A stretch of 64,000 nt of DNA, from the NCBI GenBank assembly GCA_963744905.1, contig CAVUUV010000007.1, positions 124,001 through 188,000 of the forward strand, read 5' to 3'. Made by a program: the position numbers and the translations under genes. Within the stretch, counting starts at the first letter, position 1, and each line of letters opens with the position of its first letter. Shown here one piece after another: positions 35,544 to 44,296 of this stretch. Source of the DNA: DATFFO01 sp963744905 (lineage in GTDB: Bacteria; Actinomycetota; Acidimicrobiia; Spongiisociales; ZC4RG35). A model generated the notes under the pieces. It searched no databases and was not told the origin of the DNA. It saw nothing but the letters and a program-made list of their open reading frames with translations.

Positions 35544-36839
35544 TCACGGAGCCGGGTAGACCAGGTCGGCCGTGGCCGAGTCCTTTGGCCAGATCAGCTC
35601 GATCTTCCCGCCGATCCGCTGCATCTGAGGATTCGGCACCGGAGCCGTCCCGTCCTCGCGGAACTTGATGGGCCCGATGATGGTCTCGAGGCCATCTGTC
35701 GCCGCGATGGCGTCACGCACCGCGTCGTGGTCGAGTGTCCCGGCCCGCTCGATGGCGTCGGCCAGTATCTGCACGATGGCGTAGGCACTGCCAACGACGG
35801 GGTCGGCCGGCCGCCCTTCCTCTTCGATGTGGCGTTCGTTCACCGCTTCGGTTCCCGGGTATCCCAATGCCGGGTGCCAGGGAGCCGATAGCACCACTCC
35901 CTCGCCGGCCTCTCCGAGGTCGTTCCAGGTAGGCACGTCGGCTGCCCGAATCACCAGGTTGAACGGCGGTTTCCAGCCCAGCTCGCCCATCTGCTGGTAA
36001 AGGGCGAAGCCGTCGGGAGGCGTCGGCAGGCTCAATAGCGACTCCACGTCTGCAGCCTGGGCGCCGAGGATCAGATCGGTGAAGTCGGTCGACCCGGGCG
36101 CGTAGGTCTCGTTGTAGACCACTTCGTATCCGTGGCTTTCGGCTTCCTGGACGAACAGCGGCCCTAGTTCGGCACCCCAGTCGGTGGCTTCCTGGAAGAT
36201 GCCCACCCGCAGCGGGCGCTCTCCTTCGGGGATGAGGCCGTTGAGCATCTCGAAGACCGTCCTGGCCATGTCGGGCGACTTGGGGAACGGGGAGAAGAAG
36301 TACTGATATCCCTGTTCGTGTAAGGCCTGCGTGGACGTGGCCACCCCGAGATACGGAATCCGGTTTCTCTCTGCCGTTGCCGCGCCCGCGGCATGGACGG
36401 GCGTGGCGAACCCGCCGAGATAGGCAACTACACCCTCTCCGGCGAAGTCGTCCATGATGCTGGTTGTCTGATTCGGGTCGGAGGCGTCGTCGCGGACGTC
36501 CAGTTCGAGTGGCAGTTGCGTGTCGAACTCCTTCACGTAGACCCCACCTGCCTCATTGATGGCGTCCACCGCATAGATGTAGCCTCGTTGGATCTGGGCT
36601 CCACCTCCACCGAATGCCCCGGTGAGGGGGACCACGGCACCTATGTGGATCGAGTCGGGGGCCTCCATCGATCCGCCGCTCGTCGTCGGCGTCTCACCAG
36701 TTGTGGCGGTGGTTTGTTCGACCGCGGTGGACGGGGTCTCCTCGGGCTGGGTCGTGTCTGACCCGCCGTTTCCCGAGCCGCAAGCCGCCAGCACCATGGC
36801 GAGCACGGTGAGCACGGCCAGAAGCGTTCTATGTCTCAT
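35544..36839 (-). CDS. LIV-type ABC transporter substrate-binding lipoprotein
   Basis: 431 residues from ATG 36839. Lipoprotein signal RTLLAVLTVLAMVLAACG (lipobox LAAC), a Thr/Ser-rich linker of about 45 residues, then a type I periplasmic-binding fold: IGAVVPLTGAFGGGGAQIQRGY, DDASDPNQTTSIMDDF, VGIFQEATDWGAELGPLF and GSAYAIVQILADAIERAG. It captures the solute outside the membrane for the LivHM permeases encoded just upstream, with a 4-bp overlap. LIV-type receptors bind branched-chain amino acids but also aromatic acids and amides. The neighbouring CoA-ligase cluster suggests an organic acid here (inference). Confidence 0.9.
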   Translation of the reverse strand: MRHRTLLAVLTVLAMVLAACGSGNGGSDTTQPEETPSTAVEQTTATTGETPTTSGGSMEAPDSIHIGAVVPLTGAFGGGGAQIQRGYIYAVDAINEAGGVYVKEFDTQLPLELDVRDDASDPNQTTSIMDDFAGEGVVAYLGGFATPVHAAGAATAERNRIPYLGVATSTQALHEQGYQYFFSPFPKSPDMARTVFEMLNGLIPEGERPLRVGIFQEATDWGAELGPLFVQEAESHGYEVVYNETYAPGSTDFTDLILGAQAADVESLLSLPTPPDGFALYQQMGELGWKPPFNLVIRAADVPTWNDLGEAGEGVVLSAPWHPALGYPGTEAVNERHIEEEGRPADPVVGSAYAIVQILADAIERAGTLDHDAVRDAIAATDGLETIIGPIKFREDGTAPVPNPQMQRIGGKIELIWPKDSATADLVYPAP

Positions 36840-37810
36840 CTCATTTCCTTTCCTTCGGTTGCCGTCGGTCCGTCTGCTGTAGTCCTCGTGTTCTTGTCCC
36901 TGGCCCTCGGTGCCAGTCGCTCCACCGCCTCGATCAGGCCGCCTGGCAGAAGCAGCACGACGACGATGAATAGGAGCCCAAAGAGCACGACCTGAAACTC
37001 GTCGATGTCGGTGGGAAGGGCGTCCCGACCGACGATGAAGAAGACCGCCCCCAGGAGTGGGCCGGCGATGGTCCCAACACCTCCGATGAAGACGACGAGG
37101 ATCGCCTCGAAGGTCCAGATGACGCCGAATGGGAAGCTCGGGTAGTAGCTGACGCTGAAATAGGCGAAGGCGGTTCCGGCGAGGGCCGCCAATGAGGCGC
37201 TCACGACGAAGGCGATCATCTTGTGGGCGAAGGCATTGACTCCGGTGGCCCTGGCCGCCTCCTCGTCGTCGCGGACAGTCATCATCCCCAGCCCGACCTT
37301 GCTGCGCCTCAGCCACAGAGACACCACCACGGTGACCACCAACACGCCGAGGGCTACGAAGTAGGGGCCGGTGAAGTCGTAGTTGCGCAGCGCTTCGGCC
37401 GGGAGGGAGCTGATCCCGGGCCACAGGTTCCCGGCAGTGATGAAGACGGCGACACCAAGGGCCAGGGTGCCGATGGCGAAGTAGATGTCACGGAACCGGA
37501 GCATGGGAACACCGACCACAGCAGACGCCAGGGCGGTGATGACGACCCCCGCCGCCACGGCGCCGGCGAGCGGCGTTCCGCCCAGCCACAGCTCCCGGGT
37601 GATCAAGGCACCGAGACCGAAGAAGGCCGCGTGCCCCAGGCTGATCTGACCAGTGAAGCCTCCGAGGATGTTCCAGCTGGAGGCCAGGGCCGCCAGGATC
37701 ATCGTCTGAATGCTGAGGGTGAGGATGTGCTGGTTCTCCGAGACGATCCCGATGCCGCCAACCAGCCCCAGGACCACGATCGCGGCGATGAGGTTCGTCC
37801 TGTTACGCAT
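36836..37810 (-). CDS. LIV-type ABC transporter permease (LivM family)
   Basis: 324 residues with about nine or ten membrane helices and the family cytoplasmic loop (GMMTVRDDEEAARATGVNAFAHKMIAFVVSA, about residues 180-210) that contacts the ATPase. ILGGFTGQISLGHAAFFGLGA is the typical LivM opening block. It overlaps livH (7803 region, 8 bp) and the binding-protein gene (4 bp), so all five transporter genes form one tight operon transcribed leftward from 40100. Confidence 0.9.
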   Translation of the reverse strand: MRNRTNLIAAIVVLGLVGGIGIVSENQHILTLSIQTMILAALASSWNILGGFTGQISLGHAAFFGLGALITRELWLGGTPLAGAVAAGVVITALASAVVGVPMLRFRDIYFAIGTLALGVAVFITAGNLWPGISSLPAEALRNYDFTGPYFVALGVLVVTVVVSLWLRRSKVGLGMMTVRDDEEAARATGVNAFAHKMIAFVVSASLAALAGTAFAYFSVSYYPSFPFGVIWTFEAILVVFIGGVGTIAGPLLGAVFFIVGRDALPTDIDEFQVVLFGLLFIVVVLLLPGGLIEAVERLAPRARDKNTRTTADGPTATEGKEMR

Positions 37811-38684
37811 GCGCTCTCCCGAAGAAGCCCTGCGGTCGGAAGCTGAGGATGACGAGGAACAAGACCAGGGCGGCTACCTCCCGGTACTGCCCTCCTATCC
37901 ACACGGCGGCAAGGCTCTCCACCAAACCCAGGAAGATCCCCGCCACGATGAGGCCCCGCATGCTGCCCAGTCCCGCCAGGACCACGACGATCAGGGCGTT
38001 CAACGTCCACCCGAGGCCGATGTTGGGGCTGACGCTGTATCCGAGGCTCACCATCGAACCGGATATGCCTGCCAGAGCGGCGGAGATTGCGAATGCGATG
38101 AGGTAGACCTGTCTCACGTTCACGCCCGTCAGTGCGGCCCGGGTCCAGTCCTCGGATGTGGCCCGGAGGGCACGGCCAAACCTGGTGCGGGCCAGCAGCC
38201 ATTCGAGAGCGAATGCCGCCACCAAAGCGACCACCAGACCCGCCAGCCTCACTACGGGGATTCTGACCGACCCGATCGTGAACGCCTCGAGGGAGTAGGT
38301 GGTGGAGATCGTTCTCTCGTCGGCGGTGAAGAAGCGAACCGCCAGTGCCTGAAGAACGAGTGCCAGTCCAAATGAAATCAGAAGGGAGTTCTTGATCCGG
38401 GTGTGGACCTCGGTTCTGGTGACGTATCTGAAGAGGGCGAAGTTGAGGACGGCTCCGAAGAGGAACGTGACCACGAAGACCAGCGGCATCGAAGCGAACG
38501 GGTCCAGACCCCAGAACGTGAAAGCGAAGAAGGAGGCATAGCCCCCGAGCATCACCAGCTCGCCGTGGGCGACGTTGAGCACCTTCAGGACGCCGAATGC
38601 GAGAGCCAGACCGAGGGCGACCAGCCCGTACATGCCTCCAACGAGGATGCCCGACACCACACTCTGCAGGATCAGCTGGGTCAT
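37803..38684 (-). CDS. LIV-type ABC transporter permease (LivH family)
   Basis: 293 residues, about eight membrane segments. It begins LILQSVVSGILVGGMYGLVALGLALAFGVLKVLNVAHGE, the standard LivH opening, and has the EAA-like loop FGRALRATSEDWTRAALTGVNVRQVYLIAFA. It forms the permease heterodimer with the LivM-type protein. ATG 38684 overlaps the livF stop by 4 bp. Confidence 0.92.
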   Translation of the reverse strand: MTQLILQSVVSGILVGGMYGLVALGLALAFGVLKVLNVAHGELVMLGGYASFFAFTFWGLDPFASMPLVFVVTFLFGAVLNFALFRYVTRTEVHTRIKNSLLISFGLALVLQALAVRFFTADERTISTTYSLEAFTIGSVRIPVVRLAGLVVALVAAFALEWLLARTRFGRALRATSEDWTRAALTGVNVRQVYLIAFAISAALAGISGSMVSLGYSVSPNIGLGWTLNALIVVVLAGLGSMRGLIVAGIFLGLVESLAAVWIGGQYREVAALVLFLVILSFRPQGFFGRAHA

Positions 38685-39385
38685 AGGCTCAGATACGCCT
38701 CCTGAACCCTGGCGTCGGCCTCGAGCTCGGGGCCGGTCCCCTCGGTGACGATCGAGCCCATCTCGAGGATGTAGGCGTAGTCGGCCGATTCCAAGGCCAT
38801 CTCCAGGTGCTGTTCGACCATGAGCACCGAGACGCCGCGCTCTCTTATCTCGCTGATCACGTCGAAGATCTGCTCGACGATGATGGGTGCCAGGCCCAGG
38901 GAGGGCTCGTCGAGGATGAGCAGCTCCGGACGGGCCATCAGGGCCTTTCCGATCGCCAGCATCTGCCGCTCGCCACCACTCAACGTTCCTGCCAGTTGCG
39001 CCTTGCGGTCGGCCAGTCGGGGGAACGTCTCGTAGACCTCCTCCATGGTCTCGGTTCTATAGGGGCGTGCACGCGCCGTGTGCGAGCCGAGCTCGAGGTT
39101 CTCCTGAACCGTGAGCGTGGCGAAAGCGGCTCGCTCCTCGGGGATCATCACCAGCCCCTGTTCGACCATCTGGTGTGTCGGCATCCCGATCAGGGACCTT
39201 CCCCTGAGCGAGGCCGCCCCCGCCTTCACCGGCAGCAGGCCCATGAGGGCGAGCAGGGTCGTCGTCTTGCCGGCTCCGTTGGGGCCGAGGATCGCCACGA
39301 TCGAGCTCTCCGGGACCTCGAAGGAGACGCCCCATACGACCTGGAGATCGCCGTAGGCCACCTCGAGGCCGTCAACGCTGAGCAT
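38681..39385 (-). CDS. LIV-type ABC transporter ATP-binding protein (LivF family)
   Basis: 234 residues. Walker A GPNGAGKTTT, signature LSGGERQML, Walker B LLILDEPSLGLAP and VEQHLEMAL H-loop are intact, with the LivF-typical MIPEERAAFATLTVQENLELG block. It pairs with the LivG-type ATPase, overlapping its gene by 14 bp. It powers uptake through LivH/LivM. Confidence 0.93.
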   Translation of the reverse strand: MLSVDGLEVAYGDLQVVWGVSFEVPESSIVAILGPNGAGKTTTLLALMGLLPVKAGAASLRGRSLIGMPTHQMVEQGLVMIPEERAAFATLTVQENLELGSHTARARPYRTETMEEVYETFPRLADRKAQLAGTLSGGERQMLAIGKALMARPELLILDEPSLGLAPIIVEQIFDVISEIRERGVSVLMVEQHLEMALESADYAYILEMGSIVTEGTGPELEADARVQEAYLSL

Positions 39386-40100
39386 GATGTGTGCCCAGGT
39401 AGGCTTCGATTACTGCAGAGTCGTTGACGATGTCGTCGGGCGAGCCTTGGGCGAGCTTCTTCCCGGCGTCGAGGACCACCACCCGGTCACAGGCACCTGT
39501 GATCGCCTTGATGACGTGCTCAACCAGCACCACGGTGACGCCCGAGTCTCTGATCGACTTGACCAGGTCGATCCCGTGGGGGACCTCCCGCGGAGTGAGC
39601 CCTGCCATGAACTCGTCGAGCAGGATCAGCTTCGGGTTGGCGGCGAGAGCCCGCGCCACCTCGAGCCATTTGCGCTCCACGATCGTGAACGACCCGGCGG
39701 TGACCGCTGCCTTGTCGGTCAGCCCGACCTGGTCCAACACTGCCATCGCGGCGACTGTGGAGTCTCTGTTGCGGCTCGAGCCCTCCCCGCCGAAGAGACG
39801 TCCGGCCAAGACGTTCTCGAGTGCAGTCAACTGTGGGAACGGCCTGACCACCTGAAACGTCCGAGCGATTCCCTTGTGGGCGATTCGGTGCGGCGGAAGC
39901 CCCGTGATCTCCTCGCCGTCGAAGACGACGCTCCCCGCTTCGCAGCGCAGTGCCCCGGTGATGACGTTGAACGCCGTCGACTTTCCGGATCCGTTGGGGC
40001 CGACCATGCCCAGGATCTCACCGCGCCCGACCTGGAAGGAGAGTCCGTCGAGGGCACGAAGACCACCGAAGGTCTTGGTGACGTCTACGAGCTGAAGCAT
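39372..40100 (-). CDS. LIV-type ABC transporter ATP-binding protein (LivG family), first gene of operon
   Basis: 242 residues. Walker A GPNGSGKST, LivG-typical GIARTFQVVRPFPQLTALENV and Walker B LILLDEFMAGLTP are clear, but the usual LSGGQ signature is replaced by FTIVERKWLEVARAL. A related RKRLE variant occurs in some LivG subfamilies, so it may still be active with LivF. It is the first gene of the liv operon; the 240 bp before it carry a palindrome (40192-40208) nearly identical to one before the amidohydrolase gene, implying shared control by the MarR protein at 44297. Confidence 0.9.
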   Translation of the reverse strand: MLQLVDVTKTFGGLRALDGLSFQVGRGEILGMVGPNGSGKSTAFNVITGALRCEAGSVVFDGEEITGLPPHRIAHKGIARTFQVVRPFPQLTALENVLAGRLFGGEGSSRNRDSTVAAMAVLDQVGLTDKAAVTAGSFTIVERKWLEVARALAANPKLILLDEFMAGLTPREVPHGIDLVKSIRDSGVTVVLVEHVIKAITGACDRVVVLDAGKKLAQGSPDDIVNDSAVIEAYLGTHHAQR

Positions 40101-40191
40101 GACGCCACCTCAGCCGATCCGGGGTGACCGGATCTACGCAGCCCTTCGAGATTCGATCTCGTAGCCAGCTCCTCCTCGAGTGGGGCGATAT

Positions 40192-40208
40192 TATCAAGCT
40201 ACCTGATA
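40192..40208. promoter_or_regulatory. 17-bp palindromic operator, site 1 (predicted MarR-family box)
   Basis: TATCAAGCTACCTGATA lies in the 240-bp AT-richer region between divergent livG and the SDR gene. Its arms are an imperfect inverted repeat. It differs at one position from the reverse complement of site 2 (43358-43374). Length and symmetry fit a MarR-family dimer site. Confidence 0.75.
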
Positions 40209-40309
40209 CAGGCAAGGGAAAATGTGGCAAAGATCCGGTGCTGGGATGGGGCGGTCTCATCGGGCCGGGCAACTTGTCGGAATATCATGTTTCCTTATAC
40301 TCGGTCGAT

Positions 40310-40331
40310 CTCATAAGTTCGACCTCATAAG
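40310..40331 (+). promoter_or_regulatory. Paired CTCATAAG direct repeats before the SDR gene
   Basis: CTCATAAG occurs at 40310-40317 and 40324-40331, 14 bp apart, just before the ribosome-binding site of the SDR gene at 40341. It could be part of the promoter or a second regulator site; nothing else supports either view. Confidence 0.35.
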
Positions 40332-40340
40332 GGAGCACTG

Positions 40341-41246
40341 ATGGATCTGAAAGGAAAGGTCGCGGTCGTGACCGGCAGCGGCCAGGGTCTCGGGCTCGCC
40401 TATGCGTCGGCGCTCGCCGCGTCAGGAGCCGCGGTGGTGGTCAACGATGTCGACGACGAAAAAGCCGGTGCTGCAGCGGATCAGATAGGCGCCGCCGGGG
40501 GAGAGGCCACTCCGGTCGGAACGCCGGTGGGCGATGCCGAGACCGCCGAAGCGCTGGTGTCCACCGCAGTCGACACCTATGGCCGCCTCGACATCATGGT
40601 GACCAACGCCGGCATCCTCCGGGACCGGACACTCTGGAAGATGACTGACGAGGAGTTCGACGCGGTGATCCGCGTTCATCTCCGCGGCACTTTCACCTGC
40701 GCCCGGGCCGCTGCGATCCAGTTTCGCGAAGCCGGGAACGGCGGTCGGCTGATTCTTGCCGGATCCCCTGCGGGGCAGCGAGGCAACTTCGGCCAGACCA
40801 ACTACGCCGCCGCCAAGGCCGGGATCGCGGCCATGGCCCGCACCTGGGCGATGGAGTTGGCCCGGGTCGGAGTGACCGTCAATGCCGTCGTCCCCAACGC
40901 CGTCACTGCGATGACCGCCGGCGTGCCGTTTCTGGCGCCCTATGCCGAGATGGTCGAGAAGGGCGAGCCCATCCCCAGCGAGGTGAGACGGGCGATCTCC
41001 TTCGGCACCCCGGAGGACTGCGCCGGGCTCGTGGTCTTCCTCGCCTCCGACCGGGCCGCCGACATCACCGGCCAGTGCATCGGAATCGGCGGCGACCGGC
41101 TCAGCCTCTGGTCTCACCCGGTCGAGGTCCGCAGTGCCTTCAAGGACGGGGGATGGGACGCCGACACCATCGCCGACGTCTTCTCAACGACGGTAGGGGA
41201 GAGCCTGGAGTCGTTCGGGATCGAGCCGCCGGATTTCGACCACTAG
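40341..41246 (+). CDS. SDR-family dehydrogenase, probable 3-hydroxyacyl-CoA dehydrogenase
   Basis: 301 residues from ATG 40341, with GGGAG upstream. The NAD(P) motif VTGSGQGLGLAYASALAASG (TGxxxGxG), the NAG motif in VTNAGILRD and the active-site YAAAKAG (Y and K) are intact. Length and sequence resemble the dehydrogenase half of MFE-2-type beta-oxidation proteins. The MaoC hydratase gene follows after 12 bp, a pairing that hydrates an enoyl-CoA and oxidises the resulting 3-hydroxyacyl-CoA. In CouN/PhdB-like systems an SDR does this on hydroxyphenyl-acyl-CoA. Substrate is inferred from context only. Confidence 0.88.
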   Translation: MDLKGKVAVVTGSGQGLGLAYASALAASGAAVVVNDVDDEKAGAAADQIGAAGGEATPVGTPVGDAETAEALVSTAVDTYGRLDIMVTNAGILRDRTLWKMTDEEFDAVIRVHLRGTFTCARAAAIQFREAGNGGRLILAGSPAGQRGNFGQTNYAAAKAGIAAMARTWAMELARVGVTVNAVVPNAVTAMTAGVPFLAPYAEMVEKGEPIPSEVRRAISFGTPEDCAGLVVFLASDRAADITGQCIGIGGDRLSLWSHPVEVRSAFKDGGWDADTIADVFSTTVGESLESFGIEPPDFDH

Positions 41247-41258
41247 AAGGAGCCGCAG

Positions 41259-41717
41259 ATGACGTTGACAGTCGACAAACCCTCCGACCTCCTCGATTTG
41301 GAGGAAGGCACCGACCTCGGGGTGAGCTCTTCAATCGAGATAACCCAACAGGACATCGACACCTACGCCGACGCCACCAGGGACCATCAGTGGATCCACG
41401 TCGATCCCGAGCGCGCTGCCGAGGGTCCGTTCGGGTCGACCATCGCCCATGGCTATCTCACCCTGGGACTGGTCATCCCGCTCTGGTCGGAGCTGCTCCG
41501 GGTCGAGAACGTAGCGATGGCGGTGAACTATGGGCTCAACCGCCTCCGCTTCCCCGCGCCGGTCCCGGTCGGATCTCGAATCCGCCTCGAGGGCAGTCTC
41601 GCTTCGGCGAGAGAGGTCGAGGGGGGCGTGGAAGTCGTGGCCGATCTGACGATGCTGGTGGAAGGCCTGGACAAGCCCGCCCTGGTCGCCGAGGCGGTGT
41701 ACCGCTTCTACGAATAG
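41259..41717 (+). CDS. MaoC-family enoyl-CoA hydratase
   Basis: 152 residues from ATG 41259, preceded by AAGGAG. The hydratase-2 motif is seen as DATRDHQWIHVDPERA...GPFGSTIAHGYLTL (Asp and His active pair, about residues 38-70). It would hydrate a trans-2-enoyl-CoA to a (R)-3-hydroxyacyl-CoA, then used by the SDR encoded just before it. Its stop lies 2 bp from that of the convergent acyl-CoA ligase gene. Confidence 0.9.
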   Translation: MTLTVDKPSDLLDLEEGTDLGVSSSIEITQQDIDTYADATRDHQWIHVDPERAAEGPFGSTIAHGYLTLGLVIPLWSELLRVENVAMAVNYGLNRLRFPAPVPVGSRIRLEGSLASAREVEGGVEVVADLTMLVEGLDKPALVAEAVYRFYE

Positions 41718-41718
41718 C

Positions 41719-43323
41719 TCAGAGGGCGCCGTCGGTCAGCCCGGGGACCACCTCGTCGCGGAGGCGTCGCTTGTCTATCTTCCCGACGCCGGTTTTGGGC
41801 AGGTCGTCGACGAACTCGACGATGTCGGGGACCTGCCACGAGGCGACCTTGCTAGCCAGGAATTCCTTCAGATCCTCGGCCGTCACCACTGCCCCTGCGG
41901 ATAGGACCACCAGTGCGGCGGGTCGCTCGCCCCATCGCTCATGGGGTACCGCCACGACGGCGGACTCGTGCACGGCCGGATGCGACGCCAGGGCCCGCTC
42001 CAGCTCGACCGAGCTGATCCACTCTCCACCCGACTTCACCAGGTCCTTGGTGCGGTCGACGATCTCCAGGGTGCCATCGGGGTAGATGCGCCCCACATCA
42101 CCCGTGCGCAGCCACCCGTTGTTGAACTTGTCCTCGTTGGCGCCGTCTTCGGGGTCGAAGTAGGAGGAGGCGACCCAGGGGCCACGGGCCTCTAGCTCTC
42201 CGACCGTCTCACCGTCCCACGGCCCCTCGGTCTCCTCGTCGACCATCAACCGCAGCTCGACGGTCGGGGCGGCGATCCCCTGCTTGGCGCCGTGCTCGAC
42301 GTCTTCGCTGTGAGCCGGGATCCAGTTTGCTGTGCCGCTGGGAGACATCTCGGTCATCCCCCAGGCGTGGAAGAAGTGGATGCCGCGGTCGGTGTACTTC
42401 TGGATGAGTGCCGGTGGCGCCTCGGCGCCCCCGCAGAGGATGCGTTCCACCGAGCCGAGGTCGTAGTCGCCCGACGAGAAGACCGAGTCCATCTGCACCC
42501 AGAAGGTGGGAATCCCGGCGAGCACCGTCGGCCGGGTCTGCTCGATGAGCTTGGCCGCCGCCGGAGGACTGGTGTCGGCGCCGGCGAAAACCAGCGAGGC
42601 GGGGGCGAGACCGGCGGCGTAGGGGAGCCCCCAGCAGTTGACGTGGAACATCGGCGTCAACGGGAGCACGACGTCCCCGCGCCGCACTGCGTGACCGTCG
42701 ACCATGAGCTCACCCATCGCGTGGAGGACTACGGAGCGGTGGGAGTAGACGACCGCCTTGGGCTTGCCGGTAGTGCCGCTGGTGTAACAGATCGATGCGG
42801 CGTCGTTCTCGTCGACCTCCAGGGGCTCGGCGGGGTCGTGGCCGGCGATCAGGTCTTCGTAGCGGGGGTCATCGCCGAATGCGGGATCGATATCGCCTCC
42901 GTCTTCCATCACGACGAAGGTCTCCACGGGGAGACGGTCACGCAACGGTGCCAGCGTCGCCGTGAGGGAGGCGTCGACGAAGACGACCTCGTCCTTGGCG
43001 TGCCCAACGACATACTCGATGACGTCGCCGTGGAGACGGAAGTTGATCGTGTGGAGCACCCGTCCAGAGCACGGTGCCCCGTAGTACAGCTCGAGATGGC
43101 GGTGGCCATTCCAGGCGAAACTCGCCACCGTGGCCCCAGGGGAGACCCCGAGATGGTCGAGCGCGGAGGCAAGACGCAGGGACCGCTCGCCGACTTCGGC
43201 CCATGTTCGCCGGTCCACCCCGGCCGGCTCGACCGAGGTGATGGTCATTTCGGCCCCGATCGACATGGCCCTACGTAGGATCAGGGGGATCGAGAGCGGG
43301 ATGTCCTGCATGAGACCTCTCAC
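41719..43323 (-). CDS. Acyl-CoA synthetase (AMP-forming), AlkK-like
   Basis: 534 residues. GTG 43323 gives the family opening MRGLMQDIPL; ATG 43311 is an alternative. Adenylation motifs: ICYTSGTTGKPKAVVYSHRS (P-loop, about residues 175-194), GMTEMSPSG, TGDVGRIYPDGTLEIVDRTKDLVKSGGEWIS and the C-terminal lysine in KTGVGKIDKR. It activates a carboxylic acid to its CoA thioester via the acyl-AMP. It is divergent from the amidohydrolase gene, with operator site 2 between them. It most resembles medium/long-chain ligases, so an aliphatic substrate is as possible as an aryl-propenoic acid. Confidence 0.9.
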   Translation of the reverse strand: MRGLMQDIPLSIPLILRRAMSIGAEMTITSVEPAGVDRRTWAEVGERSLRLASALDHLGVSPGATVASFAWNGHRHLELYYGAPCSGRVLHTINFRLHGDVIEYVVGHAKDEVVFVDASLTATLAPLRDRLPVETFVVMEDGGDIDPAFGDDPRYEDLIAGHDPAEPLEVDENDAASICYTSGTTGKPKAVVYSHRSVVLHAMGELMVDGHAVRRGDVVLPLTPMFHVNCWGLPYAAGLAPASLVFAGADTSPPAAAKLIEQTRPTVLAGIPTFWVQMDSVFSSGDYDLGSVERILCGGAEAPPALIQKYTDRGIHFFHAWGMTEMSPSGTANWIPAHSEDVEHGAKQGIAAPTVELRLMVDEETEGPWDGETVGELEARGPWVASSYFDPEDGANEDKFNNGWLRTGDVGRIYPDGTLEIVDRTKDLVKSGGEWISSVELERALASHPAVHESAVVAVPHERWGERPAALVVLSAGAVVTAEDLKEFLASKVASWQVPDIVEFVDDLPKTGVGKIDKRRLRDEVVPGLTDGAL

Positions 43324-43357
43324 GAATGACCTCCAACGGCGGCGACGGATCGCAATA

Positions 43358-43374
43358 TATCAGGTACCTTGATA
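43358..43374. promoter_or_regulatory. 17-bp palindromic operator, site 2 (predicted MarR-family box)
   Basis: TATCAGGTACCTTGATA is an almost perfect palindrome centred on GGTACC, between the divergent acyl-CoA ligase (start 43323) and amidohydrolase (start 43408) genes. One base differs from the reverse complement of site 1. Its distance from both starts suits repression of both genes. Confidence 0.78.
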
Positions 43375-43407
43375 TCGTTTCTCCGGGTTGATCGGAGAGA
43401 GAGACCG

Positions 43408-44292
43408 TTGGCAGCAGCACTCCAAGAGACGGCAGCGATCGATGTCCACGTCCACGTCGAGATCGGCCCCAACGGTGACGATCACCTGTCCCCCGAGCTG
43501 AGGGAGGCGGCCGGCCGGTACTTCAGGGGCGAGGTCCGCCTGCCCTCCATCGACGAGATCGCCGACTACTACCGGGAGCGCTCCATGAAGGCGGTGGTCT
43601 TCGGGGTCGACTCCGCCCTCACCACGGGTCAGCCCAGGATCCCCAACCGCTTCGTGGTCGAAGGCGCCCGTCGCCACTCCGATGTCTTGATCCCTTTCGC
43701 CAGCATCGACCCGCACAGGGGAGCCGACGGTGTCAACGAGGCCGGGGAGCTCCTGGAGGGGGGCGAGGTCAAGGGCTTCAAGTTCCACCCCAATATTCAA
43801 CAGTTCGATCCCAACGACCGCATCGCATATCCGCTCTATGAGTTGATCGAGGCTCATGGGTCCATCGCGTTGTTCCACACCGGGCACAGCGGCATCGGCG
43901 CCGGTCTGCCCGGAGGCGGTGGGATACGGCTGAAACATGGCAACCCGATGCTGATCGACGACGTCGCGGTCGATTTTCCCGGGATGAGGATCGTCATGGC
44001 CCACCCCTCGTTTCCCTGGCAGGACGAGGCCCTCTCGGTGGCGCTCCACAAGCCCGAGGTTCACATCGACCTGTCGGGCTGGACGCCGAAGCGCTTCCCG
44101 GCCCGACTGGTCTCTTACATGAAAGGCCCGCTCAGGCATCAGATGCTCTTCGGCTCGGACTATCCGCTGATCACGCCGGACCGCTGGATCGACGACTTCC
44201 GGACGCTCGAGGTTGACGAGAAGGTGGAGAGGATGGTCCTCAAGGACAACGCCGCTGCCCTGCTCGGCGTGGACACCGATCTAGGTCCGTGA
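43408..44292 (+). CDS. Amidohydrolase-2 family metal-dependent hydrolase (possible beta-ketoacyl-CoA hydrolase)
   Basis: 294 residues from TTG 43408, which follows a GGAGAGAGAG stretch; a longer frame to 43369 would run into the operator. Metal and active-site residues of the superfamily: DVHVHVE (HxH), FKFHPN, ALFHTGH, MAHPSFPW and LFGSDYPL (Asp). The family includes decarboxylases (ACMSD-like) and the CouO/PhdC-type hydrolases that split 4-hydroxyphenyl-beta-ketoacyl-CoA. The neighbouring ligase, hydratase and dehydrogenase make the latter role attractive but unproven. The MarR gene follows after 4 bp. Confidence 0.85.
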   Translation: MAAALQETAAIDVHVHVEIGPNGDDHLSPELREAAGRYFRGEVRLPSIDEIADYYRERSMKAVVFGVDSALTTGQPRIPNRFVVEGARRHSDVLIPFASIDPHRGADGVNEAGELLEGGEVKGFKFHPNIQQFDPNDRIAYPLYELIEAHGSIALFHTGHSGIGAGLPGGGGIRLKHGNPMLIDDVAVDFPGMRIVMAHPSFPWQDEALSVALHKPEVHIDLSGWTPKRFPARLVSYMKGPLRHQMLFGSDYPLITPDRWIDDFRTLEVDEKVERMVLKDNAAALLGVDTDLGP

Positions 44293-44296
44293 CGTC

